Assembly (NCBI RefSeq): GCF_008831285.2 | Contig: NC_045149.1 | Coordinates: 7,218,417 to 7,282,416 of the forward strand | Source: Nymphaea colorata | Taxonomy: Eukaryota; Streptophyta; Magnoliopsida; Nymphaeales; Nymphaeaceae | Direction: 5' to 3' | Length of the DNA stretch: 64,000 bases | In this document: positions 29,201 to 59,024 of the stretch, piece by piece | Position numbering within the stretch: the first letter of the stretch is position 1 | Layout: every line of letters begins with the position of its first letter | The notes under the pieces: model-generated | The model's input: only the letters and a program-made list of their open reading frames with translations | Databases searched by the model: none | Told to the model about the DNA's origin: nothing | Position numbers and translations under genes: made by a program

Positions 29201-31474
29201 ACTGTTGACCTTGCACCATCAGCTTCCACTAAGTCAATCTGTAGGGGCATATGCATAGGATTATCCCAGTTGGCAAGAAGAACTAACTGATTTTGTATAT
29301 CTATGATCTCTGGCTATGATATGGTCAGAAACTGATCTAGGTGGCTTCTCCTTTTCCTGCACATACCATATAAACTGCGCCCTTTTTTCAGGTTGCCTTA
29401 GCATGTGTAACACCTTAGTTTGTGCTTCTAGTCAGATCAGTCTGTTGTTCTGTACCAGTTATGCACTTTTCAGCAACATCTTTAGGTGAGTTGCAATCAT
29501 AAAAGTTACAACTGTTCGAGTCTTGTTTGTTTCTGATAGATTCCTTATTTAGTGGCCTCAGATCAGTAAATGGCAGAAGCAAAAACCAGATCCCCTTCCA
29601 TGGTCTTGATATGTTTAATGATACAAGTGTTTTTTCATCTGGACTGCAACTGTGACAAGTTTACATGCTCCCTCTTAAGTTGACAAATAATTTCAGTTGG
29701 GTTTTTTCATCTAGGTTGAGATTGTCTATGATTTTGATTATCATTGTTTTTGGGCTGTCGGTATCTGCTCCAAATTGATATATTTGTATTGTCTTGGTTT
29801 TGTTAGTGGACAAAACCAGAAAATCCAAGCAAATGATCTTCTGATATGGTGGGCAAGAATATCCCTTAGATTTTTACTTATCTGTTACAATCTTATCCTA
29901 TCGATTAATGATGTGGTAAAATCAGCTTTAATATATACATGGGCCACTTGCTAACTGTTTCGAGCATGATTTGGTCCCACTAGATCTTCGTGTGAGAAGC
30001 TACATGAATTTCCAGGTTCGGGTGCTGAAATTGGTTGTGGCAGGTGGTGGATCATGTAAGCAATGTAGGGAGATTGTTTGGCGTCATGACTCAAAGAAAA
30101 AGGTTCCTGAAAAGCTTCTTGCATTGCTTTTCCATTGTTTTGCTGTCTTTTGTTGTCAGGCATCCATGGATCAGTTTGTTTTCCCAAAAAAAAAAAAAAG
30201 TCCAATTGCAATAGGCATTTGGTTCCTTAGGTAGATACAGTTTACCTGAACATGCAGTCTACCTCAGCGGTTGCAATACCAGTTTACGTGGAAGTTCCTT
30301 ATTTGTCTTGATAAACCGAAAATCGCTAAAACCAGTGGATTTCATGGAGCACAGGAAAATGCAGACTGACAACTACAAGAAAAAATTCCATACTTGTGTC
30401 TTTCTAAAGCATGGGTCTTATGTTTAGTGTTGATCTATAGCTGGAATAACAAGACATTCTTGTTAAATCACTTCTTAGACTTCCATCGCAGGTGTCTTTG
30501 TGTGCTTAAATTGAAAACGGAGCTGGAAGGTTTCTGATCATTTGGTGTTCATGAATACTCTTTGCTTTGTCGTGTTTGACTTTCTTGTTGTCTTATTTTT
30601 TCTTCCTAGCTTTCCAAAAGTGTAGTCTATTTAGATGCTGGAATGTCAAACCTTTGAGAACCCTCTAGATTTTGTTTTTTGAGATTTTTATTAGCGATGG
30701 CAAGCTAATTTCGTGCCAGGTTTATTGACATTGTAATGTGCTCAACTGCTTGCATTCCTATTGGGCAAAACTCGGAAATTTTTGCGGTCACAAGTTAATG
30801 GTGGATAACCAATTCTAGAAAAATGGCAGGCCATTAATCTTTTTTGAATTTTTTTTTTGCACTTTAATTTTTTAAATTGCACAAATTGATGTTTCAAGGC
30901 CATTGGTTTCTTGAGTTCTCTTTGCGCTGGGGCACCCTTGTATCTTATGACGCTTCTTATTGCTGCAAAATACAGGTATCTACCAAGTATCAAGGACGAA
31001 ATTCATGGGCATAGTTTCTTTTCGGAAGCTTCAGGAAGCTCAAGAGGTGTTGGAATGGGCTCTTCTCTGGACAGCTCTTGGCATCTCATGCCTTCTAGAG
31101 TAAACTCTTTTCCTCCAACAAAGCCCAGGAATGGATCTTTGTTGCAGAGTAACTACCCTCATCTGCAAGCCCTGGAAGATGTTGGTTCATCATCTCTAGC
31201 CTCTGCACTATCAAAAGAGCACCAGCAACAACAACACTGTTTCCTTGGTAGCAGCAATTATGGAACAGGTGAATCTATTAAAGTAATCAGAGAACCTGAA
31301 TCCCAGCCGCTCCGGCCCTTTTTTGATGAGTGGCCCAAGACCCGAGATTCATGGTCTGATTTGGAGGACAATAGATCAAACCGCACCTCCTTCTCTACTA
31401 CGCAGCTTTCCATTTCCATCCCTATGTCTTCATCTGACTTTTCTGGAACAAGTTCTCGATCTCCTAATGGTTAG
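26201..31474 (+). CDS. GRF: Growth-regulating factor (GRF) transcription factor
   Basis: Plant-specific nuclear transcription factor that works with GIF coactivators to promote cell proliferation in growing organs (known for the family). Coding exons: 26201-26357, 28306-28648, 30976-31474, giving 332 residues. The QLQ domain is at about residues 6-43 ([19 protein letters not shown], then [14 protein letters not shown]) and would bind GIF. The WRC domain is at about 64-106, with zinc ligands C70, C80, C91 and H94 in the exact CX9CX10CX2H spacing and a basic RGRNRSRK tail. The C-terminal part has [23 protein letters not shown] (about 282-293) and a TQL motif TTQLSISIP (308-316). No GGPL motif was seen. 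Splicing joins codon 53 as A|TG. The start is the first in-frame ATG; upstream only TTG continues the frame. The introns are 1.95 and 2.33 kb. It is shorter than many GRFs, and which numbered GRF it is cannot be said. Confidence 0.93.
26358..28305 (+). other. GRF intron 1 (1.95 kb)
   Basis: T-rich intron with a CT run at about 26611-26637. Donor GTAAGA, acceptor TTTCTCCCAG. Open frames inside it are low-complexity Leu/Ser runs and are not supported. Confidence 0.8.
28449..28469 (+). promoter_or_regulatory. miR396 target site in GRF mRNA
   Basis: CGTTCAAGAAAGCCTGTGGA plus one further A lies in the WRC-coding exon, at the codons for RSRKPVE. It is the conserved position and sequence at which miR396 cleaves GRF transcripts in seed plants, with the typical unpaired bulge position. 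Post-transcriptional repression by miR396 is inferred. Confidence 0.9.
28649..30975 (+). other. GRF intron 2 (2.33 kb)
   Basis: Donor CAG|GTATGT, acceptor AAATACAG. No exon or structured repeat was recognised in it. A poly-A run lies at 30187-30199. Confidence 0.8.
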
Positions 31475-33572
31475 TGTTTCTGATCATGAACAGTTGCACC
31501 ATCTATCCTCTGAATAAACTTTATATTTGCTATGTGATTTCTGCAGATGATTGAAGAGTGCATCATCTGCCAGTCTGATGCAAGAATCTTGTGGTGCGAT
31601 TCCTGAGGAGATCTCATGGCCAAGCTGCTGTTTCTTCCTTCTTCATTTTCCTTTATGTCTGGATTGTCATAATGACTGTTTTGGTCTTTGTAAACCATTT
31701 GAATAGTCATAAGAGTAGTATTGCTTCTCTTCGTTTGCTTGTGGTTTGTTTCTAACACGTTGGCTACACACTGAAATATTCTCAGCAAGGATCGTATGGT
31801 TTAGCTTGTCTTTCTGATTATATCCTTTATTGCAATTTAATTGTTGTTCAGGCCTTTTTCCAATTCCTAAACGAATGCTTCCACTTAATGTAAAGTCACA
31901 TAGCTGAAACACAAAATACTCCATTTTGTTAATTCTTATTTATCTGATCCCTTTTCATTCTCAGAATTCCTTTATACATGTGCACCCTCATCTGTCTACA
32001 GATTCATGTTTCTTAATGCTGATCTTGTTTCCAATGTGGTTATGTGAACATATAATTAGCTAAGCTTGGTTGTTCCAAGTTGATGCACTGGTGGAATTAG
32101 TAGGCACATTCTGCTGCTGAATTCATGTAATGTCCTCACAGAGAGGTATCAGCCAAGACTCCTACGTCGGCGTTGAAGATTCATCTTCCTTATCTTCTAT
32201 GTGAATGTCTGCATGCGTTGTTTCTCAGGGTTGGGGAGGGAGTATGCTGATGCATTTGTGGCAGGTGTCAGTATTCATGCTTATATTTGTTGCAGTGAAC
32301 TTTGTCACTGCTGGATGGGTTCAAACTTGCTTTGCTTGGTTGGTACACTTTCTGGTGCTACTGCTTCACTGTACCGAGCCAAAAAGTTGAGGGATCTGCT
32401 TGCTACAGGTTTTTCAGAAGCCTGGTTATTGACCAACGTATGCTCTACCTGTTTGGAAGTGAAACTGCAAGGAGATTCCGAAGTTTATCGAAGAATCCGT
32501 TCTTTTTGTCTGTTGGCCAGTCATGAATAACATCATCTACGTTTTTTTTATTTCTTCAATGACAAGGTACCTGGTTCCAGTGTAAAACCATTGATAAGTA
32601 CGGGACTCGTTACTGTCAAAACTCGTCTGACTCAATTATGACTCGGCTTGACTTAGAAAATTGGTGGTAAATTTCATATTGTACGAGCAACACACTACAC
32701 TTTTGACATGAATCTTCTGACTTATGGGAACATAAAATTTTAAAATTGTTGCAATTCAATTATTAAATTTGCATATGTAAAATGAAAAACCAAGGCTAAT
32801 TAAGATTAACTTCATGTATGGTTATCTGTTTATTTCAATTTTTAAATTATTGGGTTACTTTTTATCTTTTGCACTTCCAATTTTAGATAATATCTACATG
32901 CATGTTTGGTTTATTAACTATTGAATAGCTGTAAATGTTGAGTATACTGATTTTAATGTTTGTTTCTTGTCAAGTAGTTTTTTCGTTGATATATTGAAAC
33001 TTGTTGCTCAGTTGTGTTGGGTTGATGTCGACTTATTTTTGAATTATGCATGTGATTGAGTCATTTTGTAATTTTTTATGTTTAAATAACAGATTATATA
33101 TTATTTTCATTGAAGAACCATAGTTAACAGAACCTGGCTGAGTTAGTTGACTCACCAAGTCACGAATCCCAGTCAAGTCGAGTCCCGAGTCACTGGGTTT
33201 AAAGGCATTGGATAAGTATACTGCAAACACCAACACCTTGAAAGATGTCAATGTGAAGCGCAGCAGGTAATCTGGGCTCTCCCAAGCTCAAGAGTTGCTT
33301 CATGGGACCAGTTCATCAGGTGAGCTCACGTCAGAAGGAAACCCAGGAATTTGTTATAGAAGGTGAACCCATGTGTGTCTAGATGCTATTGTGTGCTGTC
33401 CCTGTGTCCCACAGTACCACCGCTGACGTATTGATCTGCCATGGGCCAAGGTTGTTCTTTTGCAATCACATGCTCCTTGAATAGAAAAGGAGTCAGGTCC
33501 TTTTGCTGCGGAGCTTTCCTTAAAGCTAAAGCTGAAGGGGCCACACATTATGTGGCTTGTCCAGTGTAGAAA

Positions 33573-33609
<37 letters not shown>

Positions 33610-35220
33610 CTCGCTCTTGTTGAACAGTTTATTTTGCTCCTTCGCAGTTCTATTTGAGTCTGGTGTCTGAAAGATGTACAGGATGCTGAGCATTGATGCC
33701 GGGCACTGTTGACAAAGCAGTAGTTGTACGGAAATACACGACCACGTTTCATGCATTCAAACATCTGGGTATTGTTTGGAACAACTTGTTCTTGCAATTT
33801 TGAGACTTTTCCACAGTTCAAGAACTCTAGTTCTATATATCAGAACAGTGTCCACGAATTTGGTCAAGCCAAGTCCCTCTGGTTACAGAAATGAGATTTA
33901 GTGCTAAACCATTTGGATAATACGTTTTTTGATGTCAGTATAAGTAAATTCACGCTAATCTAGAACAGGACCAGTGAAACATATTCGTGGACAGCATCAA
34001 AGCAACTCCAGCAAATCATCAAAACCACAATAACAGATACTAAAGATATTTTTTGGTGTCATTGATGGACCATCTCTTGGATTTAACTTCTAGCAGCGAG
34101 TCTGTAGATCTCTAATTCCATCCTAAAGATACATATCTTATCGCCATGGATCTGTACTCTAGTATGTATGCAGCCCCTACATCTGGTCCTTGGCTGTCAT
34201 ACAGGCAAACTGCTGCACTCTAGAAGGGTTAAAAACTTGTTTTCCTTCAATTTCCTCCCAAAGGATACAGCCAATGCAGTGCAGCTACCGAATCAAACCC
34301 ATAAACGACTCGAACTGCGACTGTTGCTCGCTAACCTTGTTATTTTATAAGTTGTTCTGATCAAACTTGACCATATAGAAGTCACCTCTATCTTGTTATC
34401 TGAAAGGAACTGCTTCACCATATGGTGGTCACCTGCATGATGTATTCTTTGGCTTCTAACGACTGGATTTTGAAATGCCATAACGTACACCTAAGGTTTT
34501 ATTCAAGGGCCAACATGAGTCTGAATCATTTTATGTAGTGTCCTTCAATAAGAACAACTCATAACCATAATATTTTCAAGTGCTCGCAGCATGAAGCTCT
34601 CCATAGAATACCCAAGTCCAATGGAGTGAGGGAGGTCCTGCCATGAGCCTGTTGATATCTAGTCATGGATTCAAACATCATTTTGATTTCGAAGATTCTT
34701 TTGGTTTGAGAGTCTTTTTCTTTATAGTCTATTCACAGGAGAAAACCACACCCGGGTCGAGAGACTTTGTCGCGGACCAGACAGACAGAACCTAGAAGTT
34801 TTAGGTCACACAGATCAATAGCAGTTTGGCCTCTTCATCGAGAACTTTGCAACTTGTTTCACATGCTCTCATGCACGTTGCTTTTACCCTTTCGAGTAAA
34901 TGCCATGCGGGTGACACTTGAGTGCATGGAAGTGAGCAGGACGCCCCAATTTAATCCTCTCTCTCTCTCTCTTCTGCACGTGCAACGGCGTTCAAATAGC
35001 TTAGTCTCTGACGTTTCTCTCTCCACAGTAAACGCCTCCCCTTCCTCATGTCGTCACTCCATTGCTCATTTATGAGTCATATTTACCACCAGGGGGAAAG
35101 GGGGAGCACTGTGCAGAGCCTCTGAGAGGAACTGCTTCCCCTCATCTGCACATGCCCCCGGTATCATCATCAAGCGCAGGAGCCCTGTCATTTTCTTTTG
35201 GAAGAAGCCCCTTCTCTCCA
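31475..35220. other. GRF 3' region and intergenic DNA
   Basis: The first few hundred bases are probably GRF 3' UTR. From 32600 to 33200, ends rich in GACTCG/CGAGTC words (GGGACTCG near 32600, GAGTCCCGAGTCACTGG near 33180) bracket an AT-rich core, probably a decayed transposon. A CT run lies at 33575-33606. Frames at 32201-32530 are open in several phases but have no recognised family. Confidence 0.45.
33575..33606. repeat. (TC)n microsatellite
   Basis: A TC run of about 32 bp followed by CGCTCTCGCTC. Confidence 0.9.
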
Positions 35221-35228
35221 TATAAATA
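35221..35228 (+). promoter_or_regulatory. Strong TATA-like box with no assigned gene
   Basis: TATAAATA follows CT-rich sequence and precedes a (CGGCC)n run at 35235-35256. It is a textbook plant core-promoter match, but the only downstream ATG frame is the 43-residue one at 35337. It may be chance or belong to an unseen non-coding transcript. Confidence 0.3.
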
Positions 35229-35234
35229 TCAGCT

Positions 35235-35256
35235 CGGCCCGGCCCGGCCCGGCCCG
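35235..35256. repeat. (CGGCC)n short tandem repeat
   Basis: About four copies of the pentamer CGGCC, unusually GC-rich for this AT-rich neighbourhood. Confidence 0.9.
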
Positions 35257-35336
35257 ATAACTTGATCCGCTGTTCCCGTCTGCCCCGTTGGGCATAGGCA
35301 CGACACTTGTTCAAACTCGGAATCAGAAGGGTAGAC

Positions 35337-35468
35337 ATGAACAAAGCATTTTCTCGATGTGGGCAGATCCAGACCAGATCATGTTTGGGCAGGGGTGGAG
35401 GTGGGTGTGCGCATTGTGTGGGCAATTGCCTATACATACCCACAAAAAAATGCTTAGCTTCACATTGA
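35337..35468 (+). CDS. Tiny Cys-rich ORF, speculative
   Basis: ATG at 35337 opens 43 codons ending in TGA. The product has six cysteines at residues 8, 16, 24, 27, 31 and 39, with a GRGGGGCAHCVGNC core and no signal peptide. It starts about 110 nt after the TATA-like box. Six Cys in 43 residues is suggestive, but frames this short are common by chance and I know of no homologue. Confidence 0.12.
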   Translation: MNKAFSRCGQIQTRSCLGRGGGGCAHCVGNCLYIPTKKCLASH

Positions 35469-35859
35469 TATGCTTATTTACATATTGGCGTCCTTTAAAA
35501 ATTTAAAATTTTATAACTAGTGCCCCTTGCATTTAGGTGTTTGCAATACGACCTTTGCGGACTATTGTCTCCAGTTGAACAATGTTCTTGAGACACGTTG
35601 AACGATCTGGACCAGAATAATGTGGGTCCTCATAAGGCTGAGAGAATTATTAGGGTTTCCAGAAGGTCTATAGTGAACAACAATAATAGTCATCATTATC
35701 GTCTTCTCATCATATTAGTTTATACTCTTTCATTCCATTGATCAAGCTTTCTTAAGGTGTTGTTCTTGTAAGACTCAGTAGTCAGGTTTCATTCTCATCA
35801 CTAAAGAGAAAATGTTCAAATGTATTTATACATATCAATTATATAGCTTTATAAGTATT

Positions 35860-35950
35860 TACGAACATCTAACGAATCTGTTTTAGATTTGGAGTAGATT
35901 CATGAAACAATAACAAAATATTCCTAAAAGCCAAACGTTTACTTAAAGTA
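35860..35950. mobile_element. Partial MITE family A copy
   Basis: ACGAATCTGTTTTAGATTTGG, then GGAGTAGATTCATGAAACAA and AAAAGCCAAACG resemble one arm and the core of family A. The other end is not clear. Confidence 0.4.
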
Positions 35951-36394
35951 AATTTATGAAACAATTACATCTTAATGCCGAAAACATAACAAATCATAGC
36001 CATAGACAGGCCATTTTGTAGTCATGAAAAGGCTATGGCTCTTCTAAATTCACTGAGCCATTCATGTCTCTTCTCGGCCTGAAGAGCCCTTTCACCACGT
36101 CCCCACCCAAAAATTTTTCCCCCTCTTCTTTTTTAACTTTCGGTTCCTTGTTCTGATCTGACCCGACAATGACATGGACCCATGGACCTGACCACTTCGG
36201 ATATCATATGAAGGCTTTTGCTGCTCCTCGTGCCAAAAAGCAGTGTCCCAGTTCCAGGCGTTTCCTGGACCCGAGACTTTGCTTGAACAGTAACTGGTGG
36301 ACCAGATCTAGTGCCAACTGGGCCCAGATCCAGCTCATTGTTCATTCCTTTGGCAGGGTTTGGACTCTCATTCCTACATATAATTATTTTATAA

Positions 36395-36930
36395 ATTCTT
36401 AACTTGGCCTGGGTAACAATTTTGAAAAAAATGAATGAACCCCAGTAAAAAAAATTTCAAAAATTTTATTTCATTATATTTTCACATATTGTTTTCTTCA
36501 CTGGTTTCATTCGTTTTTTTTTTAAATAAGTCTTAATTTTTAAAAGTCTTTTTACACATAGAGTTGTGTGCACTGCAATTCAATAACAGTAGAGAGACAT
36601 TTTGGTAATTAAAAAAAAAAGTCTTTTTCACTTTTTTTTTTCAGTTTTCATTTTTTTCTTCACAAAAGTTTTCTTAGGGGCATTTTAATTATAGCCATAC
36701 TAATATGCTAACAATAATTTTATCCACTTTCCTTTTACACATTCATTGAATCTTCTTTCAAGTTTTACCTCTCAATGGCTTTTCTTTCAGGTATATGTGT
36801 ATGTGTGCGTGTATATATTGATTCGTAGCTAAGATGGTCGAAGCCCTCAGTTGGGACCTTCGGATAAGTTTTTTAATTTTTGTTATATTATTTATAATTT
36901 TTTTTAATAATTTGAAAAAATGAAAGGAAG
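36395..36930. other. AT-rich spacer, nothing recognised
   Basis: Long A and T runs. No exon, RNA or repeat structure was recognised. Confidence 0.5.
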
Positions 36931-36934
36931 AAAT

Positions 36935-37490
36935 TAAACGGATCGGGCCATGGAGTGAGGCGGGATCCAGATCCGGGAAAAGAGATTCGGGAAAAGTGGG
37001 TCAACGGTACGGGCGGCTCCCTGGGGCGCCCCGCCTGCGTCCGTCCACGTGTCCTCCGCCGAGCTGTTGCCTTCCCTCTGACCCTCCCCCAGCATCGTAC
37101 GGAAGGGAGATGCTCTGACGTGGCAGAGGGAGGAGGAGGGGAGGAGCCTCGGGGCGCGGGCCCCACGGCGACCACAACAAGTGACGTCCTTCCTGGCCAC
37201 CGGGGGGTCACGGGCGTGGGCCCCGCACCAGCTGGACCTCTGTCAGGCCCTTCACATGCTCTGACCTGGGCCGTGGATCCGGTTCCGATCTGACCCGAAC
37301 CATACGGACAGCGGGCGCAGATCCTGTGCCCTTTTCTCGGTACGGGTTCGGGCATCTTGCGCTCCAGGTTCCTTTTTCTTCAACTGCTCGTAGTCCGTAC
37401 GCTGTCCCGGACGGGGGACCCACATGTGACCGTGCGGGTACGGGTAGGGTGGAAAGGAGGGGCTGGACTCGAGCCCGGGTCCATAACCCG
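36935..37490. promoter_or_regulatory. GC-rich island with clustered ACGT-core motifs
   Basis: This 550-bp block is much more GC-rich than its surroundings. It contains CACGTG (37046-37051), TGACGTGG (37116-37123) and TGACGTC (37182-37188), all bZIP-type core sites, within about 145 bp. Open frames here on both strands lack ATG starts where checked and follow base bias. It could be a promoter, a captured gene fragment or a GC-rich transposon. No neighbouring coding exon was recognised. Confidence 0.35.
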
Positions 37491-38237
37491 ACGCTTGCTG
37501 GCGTTCCGTGCTTACATGGATTTCGGATCTACTGGCTGTATCGGATTCATTGCTATAAGCGTATCGGCGGGCACGCATCGTATCGGAGATAGAAAGGAAT
37601 GAGTGGCACATGAAATGGACGCTCCTGGTATTGTTGTTATCTATAGAGAGTTCCACAAAAGTATTGCTACAATTAATATTATTGTAAATGGTCGATGTAT
37701 ATATGGATTATGATGATGATACCCTTTTTGATTAACTATGTTATAGCCTCAAAGAAGCCTCCAAAGCTGATAATGCAGACAATTTAAGGTGATGAATGAT
37801 ACATGATGCATATTGTGTTTATATGTACATGCATATGCGTGTGGATGTACACATGTGAACACATGCACAAACACACACATATAATATTAAGAACATTTTG
37901 AAGACCTGCTAAAGATTTTTAGAAATTCTAGGGCTACTAGAGAAGCATAATGCACATTATTTCATATTGAGATTGCATTGAACTTGAAAATGTAGTCTAA
38001 TGCTCCCATTTATTCCGACATTTTACATGCATAAAAGCGGATCCAAGCCTGCATTCTTGCAAATCATTTGATAATATCAGGCATACTGGCAATATCAAGT
38101 GGCAGATTGGCTCACAAGAGTGGCACCACAACATGATAGTGTGAGAGCTACAGTAAACCAGGTTCTTCCGGCCTCCTCAGCTGACCTATTATATTGGGTG
38201 CCTGTAATTGGATGGAGGGTCGAAGGATTTTCACCTC

Positions 38238-38240
<3 letters not shown>
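37491..38240. other. Intergenic, nothing recognised
   Basis: AT-rich with TG/CA-rich words around 37800-37880. No gene was recognised. Confidence 0.5.

Positions 38241-38287
<47 letters not shown>
38241..38287. repeat. Compound (AT)n(AG)n microsatellite
   Basis: About 29 bp of AT pass into about 18 bp of AG, abutting the left end of the MITE at 38270. Confidence 0.9.
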
Positions 38288-38660
38288 TGGGTAAAAACCT
38301 AACACTTAGGTCAAGGATAAAAACCAGACTCATTGATTTTTTGTTAAAAAACTATTTTAAATAAAATATAAACGTATTAATATGTTTATACAGGCCATTT
38401 TGATATAAAACACGCTTTGATCCCGAGTTGTTGTAATGAAAATTGTTGATTCTTTTATTATCATGTCATGGGGGTTGTTCATTTTTTCTTATTATAAAAA
38501 CACCATTAAAGTCTTAACAGATAATCAACTTAGTATAGATTTTGCATCAACCTATTCTTAATATCAATAAGGTTAGATTGCCAAAAAAAAAAACATTTTA
38601 AAAATCAAAATCGAAAGGTTTGGTTTTTATCCTGACCTAAGTACCTGGTTTCTATCACTC
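38270..38660. mobile_element. MITE with terminal inverted repeats of about 60-70 bp
   Basis: The left arm reads AACACTTAGGTCAAGGATAA then AAACCAGACTC. The right arm's reverse complement reads GTACTTAGGTCAGGATAAAA then ACCAAACC. The two pair along about 60 bp. It is about 390 bp with an AT-rich, non-coding interior. TA dinucleotides flank both ends, but the microsatellite obscures the target-site duplication. The superfamily is undetermined. Confidence 0.75.
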
Positions 38661-41200
38661 TACATATATTATGTATCATGAATTGGAAGAAGGAGCACTA
38701 ACTGATTGCACGTAGCTCAGATAATATATGTTTATTCTGATGTGAACCTGAAAGCAATACATTGAAACGCAATCTAGCTTCAAAACAATAGCAACTTTAT
38801 ATGTGAGCCTTAGATATTGATCAAATAAATTTAATTAACACCAGTACTGGCAAACCGTAGGTGATAAGAGACCAAAGAGTTGAAGGGAAAACCGTAGATC
38901 AATTATATCTTAGCTAACATGGGTCTAGTCCAGGTTCCACTAAACACTGTTATACAAGTGGTTTGATAGTTTGGAATTTTGATTCAAGAATGATAATGCT
39001 AAAATCATAATTCCTCCTCAAACAAAAATGAAACCAAAATTCCAGGTTTCAGTTCCGTAATTCCAGAAACGAAATGCCCGTTTGTTTAATAATTCCAATT
39101 TCTTAAAAAGCGAGCAATTTGACTCTAAAATTCTAGGATTCTAGATATATCAAACGCCGCTTACATATGGATGGTAAGATCCGATTATCAATGAAAGATT
39201 GCATAAGGTGATCCTAACATGAATTGACTGCCTACCAGCCCCTGCGCCGACCGTTGCGCCAACCCCTTCGAGGATAATGCAGATATGCTTTGATTTCAAT
39301 GCAGCAAATGAATAAATTGCTACATATAGATAAGCACCAGAATAAATAAGCATCCGACGTAAATCCAGAATATACAAACGAATTTTATCTCAACAGTGCA
39401 AAATATGTTTAACCGAGGGAGGAAATTACACTGTAAATAAGACATATAAAACCTCACCACCTCTCTTTCACTAGAGAACTGAGTAAATATCATCTAATAT
39501 CTACCCACCGATGGTTCCTTTTCAATAAGCAGAAACGACACTAGAGGAATAATAGATATATGAAATTTCTTGACGAGAAGATCAATACTACCTTAGTTCA
39601 CTTTCTACAGAATGGATGCATTTGATTCTCTATAATCTTTGCTAGGATGGCTGCCATATTTATGCATATATGAACAAGCATCAATGGCTTTTGGAAACCA
39701 ATAAGAAATGACACATAACATGGCCGATTCAATGCCTGATATGACTTTGTAAAACAAAGTCGTTTTCTTGGCGTCAGGATCCGGAACATGACTACCGCAT
39801 ACACAATTTACATGACCATATAATAAAATTTTAGACACGCACATAGACACCACCAACGTTTCGGCGACTCAACAAGAGGGCCGAAACTCTACACCTCCCC
39901 AGGTTACGGACCTGCTTTAAGTGCCCATGCTGTGCTTCAACTTGCATATTGATTCCGTCTTTTGCAGCACAAAAAGTTGACACCTCGATGATTCGAAACA
40001 CCAACCCCTCGGGGATCACTACAAACGTTTCTCATCCAGAGAATCATTCGAAGTGACTAGAACGATTGAGCAAGGAGAAACAAAAGTAGAAAAGTTAGAT
40101 ACTTGTAGCAAACTACTAGTAAAATGCTCACAAATCTCTGCAAGTGAAGACGAACTTCGCGGAAATAGAATACCAGAAAGTCCTCAACTTTCAAGATTAC
40201 TGAGCAGTGTGCTTGTTTTCTAAACGTGGTCCAGCACATATAATTGCGTGGACTTGCTGATTCCCATGCATCCTGAACAATGAATTAAGCACGCTTACAC
40301 TTACAATGGTGCTAAAGAACAACTTATAAGGAGACTACTAATAAGATGTCTAATTTCTTGCTACCAATTCCATACGCTCGCTGCAGCTTATACTAGTCTT
40401 TGCTTAGCCAAGCAGCCTCGAGATCAGATGCAAAAGTAGACTTAAAGAAGATAAGGAGTTGGGTGAGAGCTTTGGCTTCGCGGGTTGTCCTCAGCTCATT
40501 CAAAATGGATATCACTGCCCAGCATTGCATGATATATTTGCAGCTGCTCTGATTCCTTTGTAAGCTTAGAGTGTTCCTTTCATTCCTTAGATCTACATAC
40601 CCAAGTATGCATGATATAAACTGTTGCTATTAGCAATTTTTATGCCCTTAAGCTGCTCTTTCAATCTGTAGTATATTGCTCAGTTAACGTGACAAAAGCA
40701 AAAGAATTGGGTATGGTCTTAGATAGTGCAAATAATGTAACCTAGACATTAGAATACAGTAAGCTAAAAATATTATTAATTTTCTTTTTGTTATGAAATT
40801 ATTGATAATCAACGAGGAGTTTGTCACATATATCTCATCAGAAAATCACATAGCTGTGCTTTTATTATTTCCATCACTGAGTTCGCCTTTGAAATTTTCT
40901 CTTTTCGTAATATATTTTGTGTAAATATTAATTATCAAGGAAAGTTTGGTAGCTGCTAATACAAAACCGGCTGGTAGTATTTGAAATCTTATATTTTCTA
41001 AAAAAGTAAACTTTTTTAGTTTCATGACAGAAGTATAGAGCAATTAAAGTATTTTTTTTCTTTTTCCTATGGAAGTCCATATAAAATGTAATTTTCAATT
41101 GAATTGTTCAAAAAATAAGTTATTTATTTGTTTTTCTGAATATATCTGAGGCCCTGTAAGGCTGTGACTACGTGAATTTCGGGTGAGGATCCACTTAATA
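38661..41200. other. Intergenic, no supported gene
   Basis: Only short open frames, several starting at non-ATG codons. A minus-strand reading at 39831-40019 (FRIIEVSTFCAAKDGINMQV) looks protein-like but starts at GTG and matches nothing I know. Confidence 0.45.
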
Positions 41201-41527
41201 ATATCCGAGACGAGATTTTGGAGCCAAGCAGCAAGCGCCAACGACGGCGCGGCACCGCCATTTTCCGGGGGTAGTATGAACTACTAAGTGAAAATTCAAG
41301 AACGCCCGGCAACGGACGGGAACGCTGTCGGCGGTTAAGATCAGATCTCCCGGCGGACGAGAGAGACCATCTGTGGTTCCATCTAGCAGCGTCAGGAAAG
41401 GAGAATTGTATCTGGTTCTCTGTCTTGCTCTCCCGATCGATCGTTCTGTGTCGCGGAGAAGCAGAAAAGAGAGAGAGTGGGGGAATAGTGGGGTGGGAGC
41501 CGGGAGGAGGAAGGGAAGGTCGGCGTG
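41201..41527 (+). promoter_or_regulatory. Probable promoter-proximal region and 5' leader of COLD1
   Basis: Base composition changes here from AT-rich to GC/GA-rich (GACGGCGCGGCACCGCC, then AGAGAGAGAGTGGGG). From 41283 to the start codon I see no ATG, so the leader appears free of upstream ORFs. No TATA box is obvious. Confidence 0.45.

Positions 41528-59024
<17,497 letters not shown>

Noticed and set aside
36888-37656. Long frames of up to 155 codons on both strands in the GC-rich island
   Set aside because: GC-rich DNA has few stops. The starts checked are not ATG and the products have no recognisable domains.
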